DNA from: Thermosipho atlanticus DSM 15807
Lineage (GTDB): Bacteria; Thermotogota; Thermotogae; Thermotogales; Fervidobacteriaceae
Reading direction: 5' to 3'
Length of the DNA: 64,000 nucleotides
Assembly: GCF_900129985.1 (NCBI RefSeq)
Contig: NZ_FQXN01000002.1
Coordinates: 124,001 to 188,000 of the forward strand
The translations under genes were made by a program, and so were the position numbers. The notes beneath the pieces were generated by a model, which worked only from the letters and a program-made list of their open reading frames with translations, was not told the DNA's origin and searched no databases. The stretch's first letter is position 1; every line of letters begins with the position of its first letter. Shown here one piece after another: positions 1-8,927 of this stretch.

Positions 1-1351
1 TTTCTGTGACATAAAGTTTCGAGGTTCTAGGGAAAATCTTATAGAAATTTCCAGAGTGATTCCCGTCAGCGGCTACAAAATCTGGGATTCCGTCGTTGTC
101 TAAATCTCCAATAGTTCCAGCGTCAAAGTCATATGGTGGGTTATTTTCATATGAATAACTTCCATGAACAAGTTCAAGACTTAAATATTGCGGTTTATTA
201 TCATTAGTTATTCCAACCCCTTTGAAAAGATAAACACTACCTCCAAAGTTTTTTCTTTGTCTCCAGGCGTCAGTTCCTACAAATATATCTTTATATCCAT
301 CCCTGTCAATATCACTAATTTTTATAATAGTTGGTGAAAAACTTGGAAGACTTTTTGGGGATTTGGAATTTGGAATGGAAGGATCTACAAAAGTTGTTGG
401 GCCCAGTTTTCCATCATTTTCTACTATTTTAAGACTGTTTTTTTTGCTAAATGTGAGTTTGTTATTAACCATTTTTCCAAAGTAGATGATTATATTCTTT
501 TTGTTGGTGTGACCAGCAACGATATCAATTATTCCATCATTATTTACATCTCCAACATCAAGTACTCCACCGCCATACCATTCATCTGAGGAAATACTTC
601 TATCTTCAAAAAGAAAGATTATATTTTTTTCGTTAAAAAATCTGTTGATTCCCTTTTTGTAATCATTTAACCAAACCCAAAATCTTCCTTTTCTATCAAC
701 GTACAGGATATCTTTAAATCCATCACCGTTATAATCAAAACTCGCCATAGCTGAAACGGTCCAATTAGTTACAAATCCGCTTCCTGCACTTCTGTTGTCT
801 ATTTTAACTTTAAAATAGTTAATTCTATGGTAAGAGATTTGTTTTGGTGAAAGAACATCATTCACATATTGTGCATAAAACCATGAATTATACGAAAACA
901 TATCTAAACTTCCATCGTTGTCAAAGTCGTCTATAATCATTGTACCATCACCGTTATATACAGGAAGATAATATTTTCTAATATCTTTTAGAATCAGATT
1001 TCCTTCATCATCAAACTTTTTGTTTTCTTTGATCACAACCTTTCCATGATATGTCAAAGAAATGATATCAGCATATCCGTCATTGTTATAATCAACAGCA
1101 AAGGTTTGTGAAACATCACTGAAAGGTCCCGAATCAGAATCAGCGTAAATAGCGTTTATTTTATAAACATTTACAGCAACTATTTTGCCTTCAATAACTC
1201 TGGTAGCGATGTTTTTTATAAAAATTGCACCCCATGCCTTTTCGGGATATTGTTGACTGTAGTTTAAAATTGGAAATTTTGCTGTAAAAGTTCCCGCTAT
1301 CAAAACAATTTGTAATAAAATCAAATAAGTTATTAAAAGTCTTTTTAACAT
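1..1351 (-). CDS. Secreted FG-GAP/VCBS repeat protein (3' end outside window)
   Basis: The frame is open from an ATG at 1351 to the left edge, about 450 codons, so the C-terminus is missing. The N-terminus (MLKRLLITYLILLQIVLIAG) is a typical signal peptide with a Lys/Arg start and a hydrophobic core. The mature part has at least six calcium-loop motifs of the DxDxDG kind (for example DYNNDGYAD, DFDNDGSLD, DYNGDGFKD, DVNNDGIID, DIDRDGYKD, DLDNDGIPD). These repeats build integrin-alpha-like beta-propellers in FG-GAP/VCBS proteins, which usually bind ligands or polysaccharide outside the cell. AGGAGG lies 5 nt upstream of the ATG. The gene is divergent from the HAD gene. The exact ligand cannot be told. 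Confidence 0.85.
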   Translation of the reverse strand, partial: MLKRLLITYLILLQIVLIAGTFTAKFPILNYSQQYPEKAWGAIFIKNIATRVIEGKIVAVNVYKINAIYADSDSGPFSDVSQTFAVDYNNDGYADIISLTYHGKVVIKENKKFDDEGNLILKDIRKYYLPVYNGDGTMIIDDFDNDGSLDMFSYNSWFYAQYVNDVLSPKQISYHRINYFKVKIDNRSAGSGFVTNWTVSAMASFDYNGDGFKDILYVDRKGRFWVWLNDYKKGINRFFNEKNIIFLFEDRSISSDEWYGGGVLDVGDVNNDGIIDIVAGHTNKKNIIIYFGKMVNNKLTFSKKNSLKIVENDGKLGPTTFVDPSIPNSKSPKSLPSFSPTIIKISDIDRDGYKDIFVGTDAWRQRKNFGGSVYLFKGVGITNDNKPQYLSLELVHGSYSYENNPPYDFDAGTIGDLDNDGIPDFVAADGNHSGNFYKIFPRTSKLYVTE

Positions 1352-1436
1352 ATTAAAACCTCCTAAGTTTTCCAAATAATATTATATCATAATAAAATTA
1401 TAAATAAAAAAATAAAAAGCATATGTTTGATTATTA

Positions 1437-1445
1437 TGATACAAT
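1437..1445 (+). promoter_or_regulatory. Extended -10 promoter candidate for the HAD-manC operon
   Basis: TGA followed by TACAAT (1440-1445) fits the TGnTATAAT extended -10 form. No convincing -35 is present. It lies about 50 nt upstream of the first possible start codon, in the divergent intergenic region 1352-1504, which is otherwise only AT-rich. Confidence 0.35.
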
Positions 1446-1504
1446 AAAAAATGGCAAAGTAAATTTATTAATTTTGAGAGGAGATATTTTTATGAGGGGA
1501 CCTT

Positions 1505-2110
1505 ATGCACCGTATTGATAATATAGTCTTTGATCTAGGAAGAGTATTGATTAATTGGGATCCGTATAGTTATATGATAGAGAAATTTAAGACAGAAGTA
1601 GCTGATTTTTTAAAAAAAGCTGTGTTTGATACAGATGATTGGGATTTGATGGATAAAGGAGAGTTAACAGAAGAAGAATTATGGGAAAAAAAGTTGATAA
1701 AATATCCAGAATATAGGGAATATATTTTACATATGAAAGAAAAAGTTGTAGAACTCCTAACTCCAATTGAAAAAAATGTAAAATTAATTCCTGTTTTGAA
1801 ACATAAAGGATTTAAGCTATATATCCTTTCAAATTTTAGTAAAGTGACGTTTGATAAAGTATATAAAAAATATGACTTTTTTAAATACTTTGATGGAATG
1901 ATCATTTCAAGCCATGTGGGGGAGATAAAACCAGATGAAAAGATTTATAAAATACTAATTGAAAAGTACAATATAAATCCGGAAATTTCTTTATATATTG
2001 ATGATAAAATTGAAAATATTTTAACTGGACAGAAGGTAGGTTTTAAAACTATACATCTTGAGAAACCGGAGTTATTGAAGGCAAAATTGAGAGCATATAT
2101 AAATTTTTAA
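1505..2110 (+). CDS. HAD-superfamily phosphatase (YihX-like)
   Basis: This 201-residue protein has the haloacid dehalogenase motifs in order. Motif I is FDLGRVL (nucleophile Asp in residues 8-14). Motif II is LSNFSK near residue 110, the motif III Lys is in GEIKPDEK near 140, and motif IV is YIDDK near 165. The DLG form of motif I matches YihX-type sugar-phosphate phosphatases such as glucose-1-phosphatase, but the substrate here is inferred only. It is 12 nt upstream of mannose-1-phosphate guanylyltransferase, so a sugar-phosphate role is plausible. The start ATG 1505 has AGGGGA 4 nt upstream. A better-placed GAGGAG at 1478-1483 serves an ATG at 1492 that opens only an 8-codon frame. Confidence 0.8.
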   Translation: MHRIDNIVFDLGRVLINWDPYSYMIEKFKTEVADFLKKAVFDTDDWDLMDKGELTEEELWEKKLIKYPEYREYILHMKEKVVELLTPIEKNVKLIPVLKHKGFKLYILSNFSKVTFDKVYKKYDFFKYFDGMIISSHVGEIKPDEKIYKILIEKYNINPEISLYIDDKIENILTGQKVGFKTIHLEKPELLKAKLRAYINF

Positions 2111-2122
2111 TGGGGGGATTAG

Positions 2123-3178
2123 ATGAACTGTGTTCTTATTATGGCAGGTGGTAAGGGAGAAAGATTTTGGCCATATTCCACAGATGAGAAACCAAAACAA
2201 TTTATCAATCTTTTTGGAAATAAAACAATGATTCAACAAACTATTGGAAGATTAGAAGGGATCGTACCATTTGAAAATATTTTTGTTGTTACAGGTGAAA
2301 GATATTTAAAGCTTGTAAAAGAACAGTTGCCAAATATTTCCGAAGAAAATATTATTATAGAACCAGTAGGTAGAAACACAGCTCCTTGTATTGGACTTTC
2401 AGCATTTTATATAAAAAGAAAATTTGGAGATGTAAATTTAGCTGTTTTACCTGCAGACCATCTTATACAAGACACTCAAAACTTTAAAAAAGCACTTTTA
2501 AATGCTTTTGAATTTATTAATAATAATAAAAGTGCAATTGTAACATTAGGTATAAAACCAGATAGACCTGAAACGGGATATGGTTATATAAAATTTATTG
2601 ATAGTGAAAATGTTGTTTTAAATGAAACAGTTTTAAAAGTTGACAAGTTTGTAGAAAAACCTAGTAAAAATATGGCTGAAAAATATTTAAAGGAAGGTAC
2701 GTATCTTTGGAACGCTGGGATTTTTGTATGGAAAATAAGTACGATTATAAACAATATTAAAAAGTTTCTACCTCATACATTTGATATTCTCGATGGTTTA
2801 TTTACTTTTTCCGAAGAAGAATATAATCTTAAACTGAGAGAATTTTATCCAAAGGTTGATAATATTTCCATAGATTATGGCGTTATGGAGCATGCCGAAA
2901 ATATATATGTTATTCCTTCCGAATTTGGGTGGGATGATGTTGGTAGTTGGACAGCTGTCGAAAGACATAGTGATAAAGATGAAAGCGGGAATGTAAAAGG
3001 CGAACATATATTTTATTTTAATTCAAAAGGAAATATAGTAAAAAGTAAGAAAAAAACAATATTAAATGATGTGGAAGATCTCGTGATTATTGAAACAGAC
3101 GAGTATCTTATTGTTTCAAAAAAACAAAGCATACAAAAAATAAAGGATATAAAGAAGAAAATGTTGAATAATGAATGA
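2123..3178 (+). CDS. manC: Mannose-1-phosphate guanylyltransferase
   Basis: The enzyme makes GDP-mannose from mannose-1-phosphate and GTP for glycan synthesis. The 351-residue protein starts with the nucleotidyltransferase signature MAGGKGERFWPYST followed by EKPKQF. It continues with the family motifs EPVGRNTAPCIGLSA (about 80-95), VLPADHLI (about 110) and FVEKPS (about 177). The DYGVMEHAE segment near 250 is also typical of the GMP family. It lacks the C-terminal isomerase domain found in bifunctional ManC/AlgA proteins (usually about 470 residues), so it is the short, single-function form. GGGGG precedes the ATG. It is co-transcribed with the HAD gene and ended by the hairpin at 3201. Confidence 0.9.
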   Translation: MNCVLIMAGGKGERFWPYSTDEKPKQFINLFGNKTMIQQTIGRLEGIVPFENIFVVTGERYLKLVKEQLPNISEENIIIEPVGRNTAPCIGLSAFYIKRKFGDVNLAVLPADHLIQDTQNFKKALLNAFEFINNNKSAIVTLGIKPDRPETGYGYIKFIDSENVVLNETVLKVDKFVEKPSKNMAEKYLKEGTYLWNAGIFVWKISTIINNIKKFLPHTFDILDGLFTFSEEEYNLKLREFYPKVDNISIDYGVMEHAENIYVIPSEFGWDDVGSWTAVERHSDKDESGNVKGEHIFYFNSKGNIVKSKKKTILNDVEDLVIIETDEYLIVSKKQSIQKIKDIKKKMLNNE

Positions 3179-3200
3179 AAATAGAAAACATTAAAAAAAA

Positions 3201-3235
3201 AATATGGCCCTGTAACAGGGCCATATTTCTTCTTT
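3201..3235. terminator. Bidirectional rho-independent terminator between manC and gdh
   Basis: The 12-bp perfect stem AATATGGCCCTG / CAGGGCCATATT has loop TAA (3201-3227). The minus strand continues with nine T (complement of 3193-3201), ideal for glutamate dehydrogenase. The plus strand continues with a broken T-rich tract. Confidence 0.9.
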
Positions 3236-3236
3236 A

Positions 3237-4520
3237 TTACATTGGGAAATATCCTCTTTTTTTGACAGCTTCTGCTACTCTTCCAATTGCAACTATGTAA
3301 GCAGCTGTTCTCATATCGGTATTGTACTTTTGTTTTGTTGCAAATACTTCTCCAAAAGATCTTTTCATGATTTTTGTTAACTTTCTTCTAATATCTTCAA
3401 TTTCCCAGAAGTGACTTTGTAAATCTTGGACCCATTCAAAGTAAGATACTGTGACACCACCAGCGTTTGCAAGTATATCAGGAACAACGAGTATATCTTT
3501 TTCAATGAGAATTTTTTCAGCTTCTTCAGTAGTAGGGCCATTTGCACCTTCAACAATAATCTTTGCTTTGACGTCATTTGCAATTTTTTCAGTAATTGCA
3601 TTTTCAAGTGCAGCGGGGACAAGGATATCTACATTCATTGTCAAGAGTTCTTCATTAGTGATTGGAGTACCTTTTGGATATCCTTTAATGATTCCACCGT
3701 TTTGATCTCTGTAGGCGATCAAATCGTCTATATCAAAACCTTCGGGGTTATAAAGGCCACCAGATACATCACTTACTGCAACAATTTTTGCACCATATTC
3801 TTCGGATAAAATCTTTGCAGAGAAAGAACCAACATTACCAAAACCTTGAATGGCAACTGTCGCTTTAGAAATATCAATACCACTTACGTTACAAGCTTCT
3901 GAAGCAGTGATTGCGACGCCGCGTCCTGTTGCTTCAGGTCTTCCTTCAGAACCACCAAGATCAAGAGGTTTCCCGGTTACTACACCTAATGTTGTTTGAC
4001 CTACGTTCATGCTAAAAGTATCCATGTACCATGCCATGATTTTTGCATTGGTGTTTACATCTGGAGCGGGAATATCTTTTGTTGGTCCAACCATCATTTG
4101 AATTTCTGAGAAAAATCTTCTGCTAAGTTTTTCTAGTTCTTTTTCTGATAACTTGGATGGATCAACTCTTACTCCGCCTTTTCCTCCACCATATGGAAGA
4201 TTAACCACAGCACATTTCCATGTCATCCAGAATGCGAGTGAAGAAACTTCATCTAAGTTTGTTTCTGGATGATATCTTATACCACCCTTTGCTGGTCCTC
4301 TTGCAGTGTTATGTTGAACTCTATATCCTTCAAAAATTTCAACTCTGCCATCGTCCATTACTACCGGAAAATGAACTGTAAGTGATTTTTGGGGCCAAAG
4401 TAGAAAGTTACCTATGTTTGGATCTAAATCCATGAGTTTAGCAGCTTTTAAAAATTGGTGCTGAGCCATTTCATAAAGTGGACCAGGAGCTTTAAGATTT
4501 CCCATTTTGCTGATCTCCAT
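3237..4520 (-). CDS. gdhA: Glutamate dehydrogenase
   Basis: The enzyme interconverts glutamate and 2-oxoglutarate plus ammonia with NAD(P). The 427-residue protein has the family signature PYGGGKGGVRVDP with the catalytic Lys (about residue 110). The DVNTNAKIMAWYMD segment contains the conserved catalytic Asp. GFGNVGSFSAK near 220 is the Rossmann dinucleotide loop. Size fits hexameric bacterial and archaeal GDHs. A longer frame reaches 4589, but ATG 4520 has AGGGAGG 8 nt upstream and gives the expected N-terminus (MEISKMGNLKAPGPLYEMAQ). It is a single-gene unit with a palindrome in its promoter (4615-4631). Confidence 0.95.
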   Translation of the reverse strand: MEISKMGNLKAPGPLYEMAQHQFLKAAKLMDLDPNIGNFLLWPQKSLTVHFPVVMDDGRVEIFEGYRVQHNTARGPAKGGIRYHPETNLDEVSSLAFWMTWKCAVVNLPYGGGKGGVRVDPSKLSEKELEKLSRRFFSEIQMMVGPTKDIPAPDVNTNAKIMAWYMDTFSMNVGQTTLGVVTGKPLDLGGSEGRPEATGRGVAITASEACNVSGIDISKATVAIQGFGNVGSFSAKILSEEYGAKIVAVSDVSGGLYNPEGFDIDDLIAYRDQNGGIIKGYPKGTPITNEELLTMNVDILVPAALENAITEKIANDVKAKIIVEGANGPTTEEAEKILIEKDILVVPDILANAGGVTVSYFEWVQDLQSHFWEIEDIRRKLTKIMKRSFGEVFATKQKYNTDMRTAAYIVAIGRVAEAVKKRGYFPM

Positions 4521-4607
4521 TTTTAAATACCTCCCTGACTTTTTGTAGAAACTCAACTTTATTATCACGTAGAAATACGATTTTTTCAATACTCATATTT
4601 TGTGAAA

Positions 4608-4635
4608 ATCCTAACATAATTGCAAATTATGGCAA
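4608..4635 (-). promoter_or_regulatory. Candidate gdh promoter with overlapping palindrome
   Basis: On the minus strand, TTGCCA (4635-4630) and TAGGAT (4613-4608) are separated by 16 nt. The spacer and first bases of the -35 hold a perfect inverted repeat, CATAATT-GCA-AATTATG (4615-4631), which would suit a dimeric repressor. The rest of the 196-nt region between fhs and gdh is AT-rich leader and the fhs terminator. Confidence 0.4.
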
Positions 4636-4688
4636 AATATATTCTATTTCTTTAGTATGCTAAATTATGCTTTTTTTATAAATTAAAA

Positions 4689-4708
4689 AGCTCCCTTAAG
4701 GGAGCTTA
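4689..4708 (-). terminator. Rho-independent terminator of the fhs operon
   Basis: Perfect 8-bp stem AAGCTCCC / GGGAGCTT with loop TTAA. On the minus strand it continues into TTTAATTTATA. It lies 8 nt after the fhs stop codon. Confidence 0.85.
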
Positions 4709-4716
4709 ACATTGTT

Positions 4717-6372
4717 TTATGATAACCCAACAATATTTCCATCTTCATCAATATCAATATTTACAGCATTTGGAATTTTTGAAAGTCCAGGCATTCTCAT
4801 TATATCACCTGCTAAAGCTACAACAAATCCTGCTCCAGCGGAAAGTTCAAAATTTCTAATTGTAAAATCGTAGTCTTTAGGAGCGTTTATTTTCTTGGGA
4901 TCATCTGAGATACTGGATTGAGTTTTTGCAATTATAACTGGCAAGGTGTCATAACCATGTTTCTTTAGAAATCTTAGTTTGCTCTTTGCAGTATCTGTGT
5001 AAATAACATCTCTAGCACGGTAAATTTCTTTTGCAAGAATCTTAATTTTTTCTTCAAGGCTCATATCATTTTTAATTAAAGGTGTATATTGATTCTCTAC
5101 AATATTTTCTAATACAAGGTTTGCAAGATCAATCGCACCTTCGCCACCTTTTTCAAAAGCGTAAACTAATGCATGGGGTGTTTCGCAATGTTTTGAAAAT
5201 TCTTCCAGTTCTTTTTGAGTGTCGGTATTGAAAACATTAAGGGTTACAACAACAGGGACGTTGTATTTTTTCAAATTTTCAATATGGGTTTTTAAATTTT
5301 CTAATCCTTTTATCATTGCTTCAACATTTTCTTTATCAAGTTCATTTTTCTTTAATCCACCATGATATTTTAATGCTTTAATAGTGGCAACTATAACTAC
5401 AACATTTACATCGTATCCCGCTGTAGGTGCAACAAAATCAAGGAATTTTTCAGCACCAAGATCGGCTGCAAAACCAGCTTCTGTAACAACATAGTCTGCA
5501 AGTTTTAGGGCCATTTTGGTTGCGATGATACTATTTGTCCCGTGAGCGATATTGGCAAACGGACCTCCATGTATAAAAGCTGGAGTATTTTCTATGGTTT
5601 GCACAAGGTTGGGTTTAATTGCATCTCTTAACAGTGCTGCCATTGCACCTTGAATTTTTAAATCTTTAACCTTAATGAGTTTTTTATCATAACTTTGTGC
5701 AACAACGATATTTGAAATTCTTTCTTTTAGATCTGTAATATCCTTTGCTAAACACAAAATTGCCATTATTTCAGATGCAGCTGTTATAATAAAACCATCT
5801 TCCCTAGGATAACCGTTTGCAGAACCTCCAAGGCCAACTACAATCTGCCTTAATGCTCTATCATTCATATCCATAGTTCTTTTCCAGTATATCTTTGCTG
5901 GGTCAATTCCAAGTTCGTTACCAAACTTAATATGGGCATCAATTACGGCAGACAGAAGATTGTGTGCAGCAGAAACAGCATGAATATCACCTGTAAAATG
6001 AAGATTTATGTTTTCCATTGGAAGAACTTGCGAATACCCTCCACCAGCAGCTCCACCTTTGATTCCGAAAACGGGCCCTAAAGAAGGTTCTCTTAAAGTA
6101 ACTATAGATTTTTTTCCAATTTTATTTAGAGCCATCGAAAGTCCTATACTGGTTGTAGTTTTTCCTTCACCAGCTGGAGTAGGAGTCATTGCAGTAACAA
6201 GTATTAATTTTCCATCTTTTTTGTTTTCAAGTGTTTTAAGTATTTTTGTGTCGACTTTGGCAATGTATTTTCCAAATGGTTCTAGAAATTCGTCACTAAT
6301 ACCTATTTGTTTTGCTATTTCTTCAATATTTTTTAAATTAGCTTTTCTTGCAATGTCAATGTCACTTTTCAT
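4717..6372 (-). CDS. fhs: Formate--tetrahydrofolate ligase
   Basis: The enzyme makes 10-formyl-THF from formate, ATP and THF, feeding purines and initiator-tRNA formylation. The 551-residue length is normal. Family motifs are [16 protein letters not shown] (P-loop, about 63-78), [20 protein letters not shown] (about 93-112) and [16 protein letters not shown] (about 270). The start ATG 6372 has GGGAGG 6 nt upstream and overlaps the end of the sensor kinase gene by 11 nt, indicating translational coupling. It is the last gene of a four-gene operon; the link with Hsp33 and a kinase is not an obvious pathway. Fmt and TrmFO, encoded near the right end, use related folates. Confidence 0.95.
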   Translation of the reverse strand: MKSDIDIARKANLKNIEEIAKQIGISDEFLEPFGKYIAKVDTKILKTLENKKDGKLILVTAMTPTPAGEGKTTTSIGLSMALNKIGKKSIVTLREPSLGPVFGIKGGAAGGGYSQVLPMENINLHFTGDIHAVSAAHNLLSAVIDAHIKFGNELGIDPAKIYWKRTMDMNDRALRQIVVGLGGSANGYPREDGFIITAASEIMAILCLAKDITDLKERISNIVVAQSYDKKLIKVKDLKIQGAMAALLRDAIKPNLVQTIENTPAFIHGGPFANIAHGTNSIIATKMALKLADYVVTEAGFAADLGAEKFLDFVAPTAGYDVNVVVIVATIKALKYHGGLKKNELDKENVEAMIKGLENLKTHIENLKKYNVPVVVTLNVFNTDTQKELEEFSKHCETPHALVYAFEKGGEGAIDLANLVLENIVENQYTPLIKNDMSLEEKIKILAKEIYRARDVIYTDTAKSKLRFLKKHGYDTLPVIIAKTQSSISDDPKKINAPKDYDFTIRNFELSAGAGFVVALAGDIMRMPGLSKIPNAVNIDIDEDGNIVGLS

Positions 6373-7603
6373 GACTATCCTCCCTTATTTCAAATTTCGT
6401 ATATCCATTCTTACTTTCAATTGAGATTTTCAGATTCATCTGATTACAAAGTTGTTTAACAAGAAAGAGACCTAATCCATGACCTTTGGAGCTTCTCGAT
6501 TTGTAGAATCTTTCAAATATCTTTTCTTGTTCTTCTTTACTAATTCCAGGACCGTGATCAATTATTTCAATTTTATTTTCCGATAATTTTATCTCATATG
6601 GTGGTTTACCATGAAGAATAGCATTTTCAAGGAGATTTGATATAATTCTTTCTAAAGCTTCTTTATTGGCAATAATTGTCCCATTTCCGCTGAGAGATAT
6701 TTTAACATTATATTGTTTTTCTTTAAGTTTTACTATTTTTTCTGTTAAAGGTCGCATGTCAATTTTTTCTGTTGTAAGTTGATAGTTTTTAGATAAAAGC
6801 AACATATTTTCTATTAGTTCCTTCATTTTATATGCAGTCTCCCTTATTGATTCTACCGATTCTTCGAGAATGGTTTTGTCTTTGTAACCCCATCTCCTAA
6901 GCATCTCAGAATATCCAATAAGGTTTGCTATAGGTGTTTTTAATTCATGAGAAACATTTGAAACGAACTCTTCTTGGAGTTTGTAATTTTTTTCTACTCT
7001 ATCCATTAATTCATTGAATTTTTCAACTAATTCATCTATTTCATCGTTTGTATTTGGTTTAATAAATCTGAATCCAAGATCATTTCCTTTAATATTTGCG
7101 AGTTCAGTAACAAAATTTTTAAGGTGTTTCATTGAATTTTTTGAAACAATATACGTTAAAAAGCTTGTTAAAGAAACAGCCAAGATATATATAAGAAAAA
7201 ATCGCATACGAATATCATTTAAAAATCTCATTATTGGAGTAATATCTTTAGCTACTATCATTTTTTCATTTATTTTTAAAAAATAAAATGTTCTATCACC
7301 TATTTTTTGTAAACCACTCATTTTTATATCTAAATATCCTAAATTATATGGATCGGAGAGTACTTCTCCGTTATAAATGAGATAAAAATCTCTTTTGGAA
7401 TTTTGCAGGAACATTCCCCTCATTATTCTTTCCATGGTACCAAACCCATGCTTGTTTAAAAATGTGGCAGATTCTCGCAAATCGTTTTTTATTGAATTTA
7501 TTGCAACAGTTCTAATTGAAAAATAGAAAGTTATTAATACAATTGATAAAACGATAGCAACTATTAAAGTTGTAAGATAAGTAATTTTTGAAGTTAAACT
7601 CAT
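6362..7603 (-). CDS. Membrane sensor histidine kinase (no adjacent response regulator)
   Basis: The 413-residue protein has an N-terminal transmembrane helix (about 8-30), an extracytoplasmic domain of about 100 residues and a second helix (about 135-155). A HAMP linker, then HisKA with the phospho-acceptor in [14 protein letters not shown] (about 225), and HATPase_c with N box [13 protein letters not shown]1 DHGPGIS and G2 GHGLGLFL follow. The architecture is PhoR/EnvZ-like. ATG 7603 follows GGGGGA and begins 1 nt after the hslO stop; a longer frame to 7639 would overlap hslO. No response regulator gene lies nearby, so its partner must be elsewhere. The signal is unknown. Confidence 0.9.
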   Translation of the reverse strand: MSLTSKITYLTTLIVAIVLSIVLITFYFSIRTVAINSIKNDLRESATFLNKHGFGTMERIMRGMFLQNSKRDFYLIYNGEVLSDPYNLGYLDIKMSGLQKIGDRTFYFLKINEKMIVAKDITPIMRFLNDIRMRFFLIYILAVSLTSFLTYIVSKNSMKHLKNFVTELANIKGNDLGFRFIKPNTNDEIDELVEKFNELMDRVEKNYKLQEEFVSNVSHELKTPIANLIGYSEMLRRWGYKDKTILEESVESIRETAYKMKELIENMLLLSKNYQLTTEKIDMRPLTEKIVKLKEKQYNVKISLSGNGTIIANKEALERIISNLLENAILHGKPPYEIKLSENKIEIIDHGPGISKEEQEKIFERFYKSRSSKGHGLGLFLVKQLCNQMNLKISIESKNGYTKFEIREDSHEK

Positions 7604-7604
7604 A

Positions 7605-8468
7605 CTAATCCCCCAGCTTTTCAAGTTTAATTTTTTCAATTTCTTTTTTTGTGAAATAATATTTTGTATTACACCATTTACAGACGACTTCCGTTTTTTC
7701 TTTATTTAAAAGAAAATTTAAATCTTCCTTAGTCAAGACTTTAAGTGATTCGTATGCTATTTCTTTTGAACAATCACATTTAAATTTTACCTCTTTTTCA
7801 AGTATTTGTTCAATTGCGTCTCCGAAAATATAAGTTATTACATCAAGAGGGCTGTGATTTGATAGAAAATCACTTATAGGTGTAATTTCTTTAAACTTTT
7901 TTTCAATTTTTTCAATGATTTTTTTATCAAGACTTTTGTCGAGAATTTGGATAATAATTCCGCCTGCCTTTTTGATACCATTTTTGTCTATTAAGACACC
8001 TAGTGCAATGGCAGACGGAATTTGTTCAGAAACAGTAAAATAGTATGCTAAATCTTCCGCAATTTCTCCGCTAATTAAAGGAATAGGAGTGACGTAAGGA
8101 TGTTTTAATCCTAAATCTCTAACAACTTTTAAAGTTCCTCCTCCAATTGCCGATTTTAAATCAAATTTTCCTTCTTTATTCAACTGGTAATCTAAGATAG
8201 TTGGTGATATATAACCTCTTATATTTCCATTATGTTTAGCTTGAGCAACAATGCTTTTGAGTGCACCACGACCTTCGATAATGTAAGTTAATCTTTCTTT
8301 TTCAGATAACCATGGAATCATCAATGAAACTCCAGTTAAAAGGCGTCCCAATGCAACTGCTGGTAAAGGAGATAATTCATGTTTTTTTTGTGCAAAAGCA
8401 ACTAATTGTGTACTATCAATTACAGAAAATCTAACTAATGCGTTATAAGCTATACCGTGTTTTAACAT
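7605..8468 (-). CDS. hslO: Hsp33 redox-regulated chaperone
   Basis: Hsp33 is a cytoplasmic holdase activated by oxidation and heat. The 287-residue protein has the normal length. Its C-terminal zinc site is CDC (about 240-242) and CKWC (about 271-274), the CxC...CxxC redox switch. The N-terminal domain has MLKHGIAYNALVRFSVIDST and the conserved GRLLTG segment. ATG 8468 is preceded by AGGGTG. It lies 11 nt after the 69-residue unknown gene and immediately before the sensor kinase gene, so all are probably one transcript from the promoter at 8803-8832. Confidence 0.95.
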   Translation of the reverse strand: MLKHGIAYNALVRFSVIDSTQLVAFAQKKHELSPLPAVALGRLLTGVSLMIPWLSEKERLTYIIEGRGALKSIVAQAKHNGNIRGYISPTILDYQLNKEGKFDLKSAIGGGTLKVVRDLGLKHPYVTPIPLISGEIAEDLAYYFTVSEQIPSAIALGVLIDKNGIKKAGGIIIQILDKSLDKKIIEKIEKKFKEITPISDFLSNHSPLDVITYIFGDAIEQILEKEVKFKCDCSKEIAYESLKVLTKEDLNFLLNKEKTEVVCKWCNTKYYFTKKEIEKIKLEKLGD

Positions 8469-8479
8469 TTTTTCACCCT

Positions 8480-8689
8480 TTAATTTAAATATTTGTTGGT
8501 TACATCTTTAACAGCTTCAAAATTGTCGGAAAACATTACTTTTTTGACTTCAAAATCAAGTAATTTGTTTTTATAAATAATTTCTAGAATTTGATCAACA
8601 TGTTTTTGAGAAGGAACAAAAAGAATTGGTAATATATGGTATTCATTTTCCCCTAAAAGAACTAACCAATAAAACGGTGTGTTCCTCAT
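8480..8689 (-). CDS. Small protein of unknown function, first gene of the Hsp33 operon
   Basis: The 69-residue frame has a strong Shine-Dalgarno (AGGAGG, 7 nt before ATG 8689) and a standard gap to hslO, so it is very probably translated. The predicted protein has no signal peptide or clear helix-bundle pattern. It starts with a short hydrophobic stretch (FYWLVLLGE) and continues as alternating beta-alpha (ILPILFV, then VDQILEIIYKN). No family was recognised. Position at the head of the operon suggests a link with stress control or simply co-transcription. Confidence 0.65.
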   Translation of the reverse strand: MRNTPFYWLVLLGENEYHILPILFVPSQKHVDQILEIIYKNKLLDFEVKKVMFSDNFEAVKDVTNKYLN

Positions 8690-8741
8690 GTTTCCACCTC
8701 CTATGATTTTTTGCGATTCTGTGAAACTAAGAAAAGAATAA

Positions 8742-8765
8742 TGGAACTGGTGGAACTTTGGAACA
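8742..8765. repeat. Three tandem TGGAAC copies in the Hsp33 operon leader
   Basis: TGGAACT occurs at 8742-8748 and 8751-8757, and TGGAACA at 8759-8765, a spacing of 9 and 8 nt. They lie inside the predicted 105-nt leader of the minus-strand transcript, between its promoter and first gene. They could be a protein or RNA binding site, or chance. Confidence 0.5.
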
Positions 8766-8802
8766 CTTAAAAAGAAAAGCGGAGAAAATGCGGGCTAAAT
8801 AT

Positions 8803-8832
8803 ATTATACACTATTTTTTTATTTGGGTTCAA
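8803..8832 (-). promoter_or_regulatory. Promoter of the 69aa-hslO-kinase-fhs operon
   Basis: Minus strand TTGAAC (8832-8827) and TATAAT (8808-8803) with an 18-nt spacer. The start of transcription would be near 8796. A perfect -10 makes this a vegetative-type promoter rather than an obvious heat-shock one. Confidence 0.5.
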
Positions 8833-8846
8833 TATTTTGGTTTTTC

Positions 8847-8875
8847 TTTAAAAATTTTTCAAGTTGTGGTAAAAT
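8847..8875 (+). promoter_or_regulatory. Promoter of the recJ transcript
   Basis: TTTAAA (8847-8852), 17-nt spacer, TAAAAT (8870-8875) preceded by TGG, an extended -10. It sits 53 nt before the chosen GTG start of recJ, and supports rejecting upstream in-frame starts. Confidence 0.4.
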
Positions 8876-8927
8876 AGTAAAGAAAAAAGTAGGGATAAAA
8901 AAAAATAAAAAAGGAAGGAGTAGGATA

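Noticed and set aside
3426-3809. Open frames opposite gdh, fhs, recJ and other genes
   Set aside because: They are on the opposite strand of clear genes, lack Shine-Dalgarno sequences and give low-complexity Ser/Phe/Ile-rich proteins typical of antisense frames.
4521-4589. N-terminal extension of glutamate dehydrogenase
   Set aside because: AGGGAGG before ATG 4520 and the standard family N-terminus decide the shorter form.
8823-8927. 35-codon N-terminal extension of recJ
   Set aside because: It runs through the likely promoter and lacks a Shine-Dalgarno; AAGGAAGGAG sits before GTG 8928.
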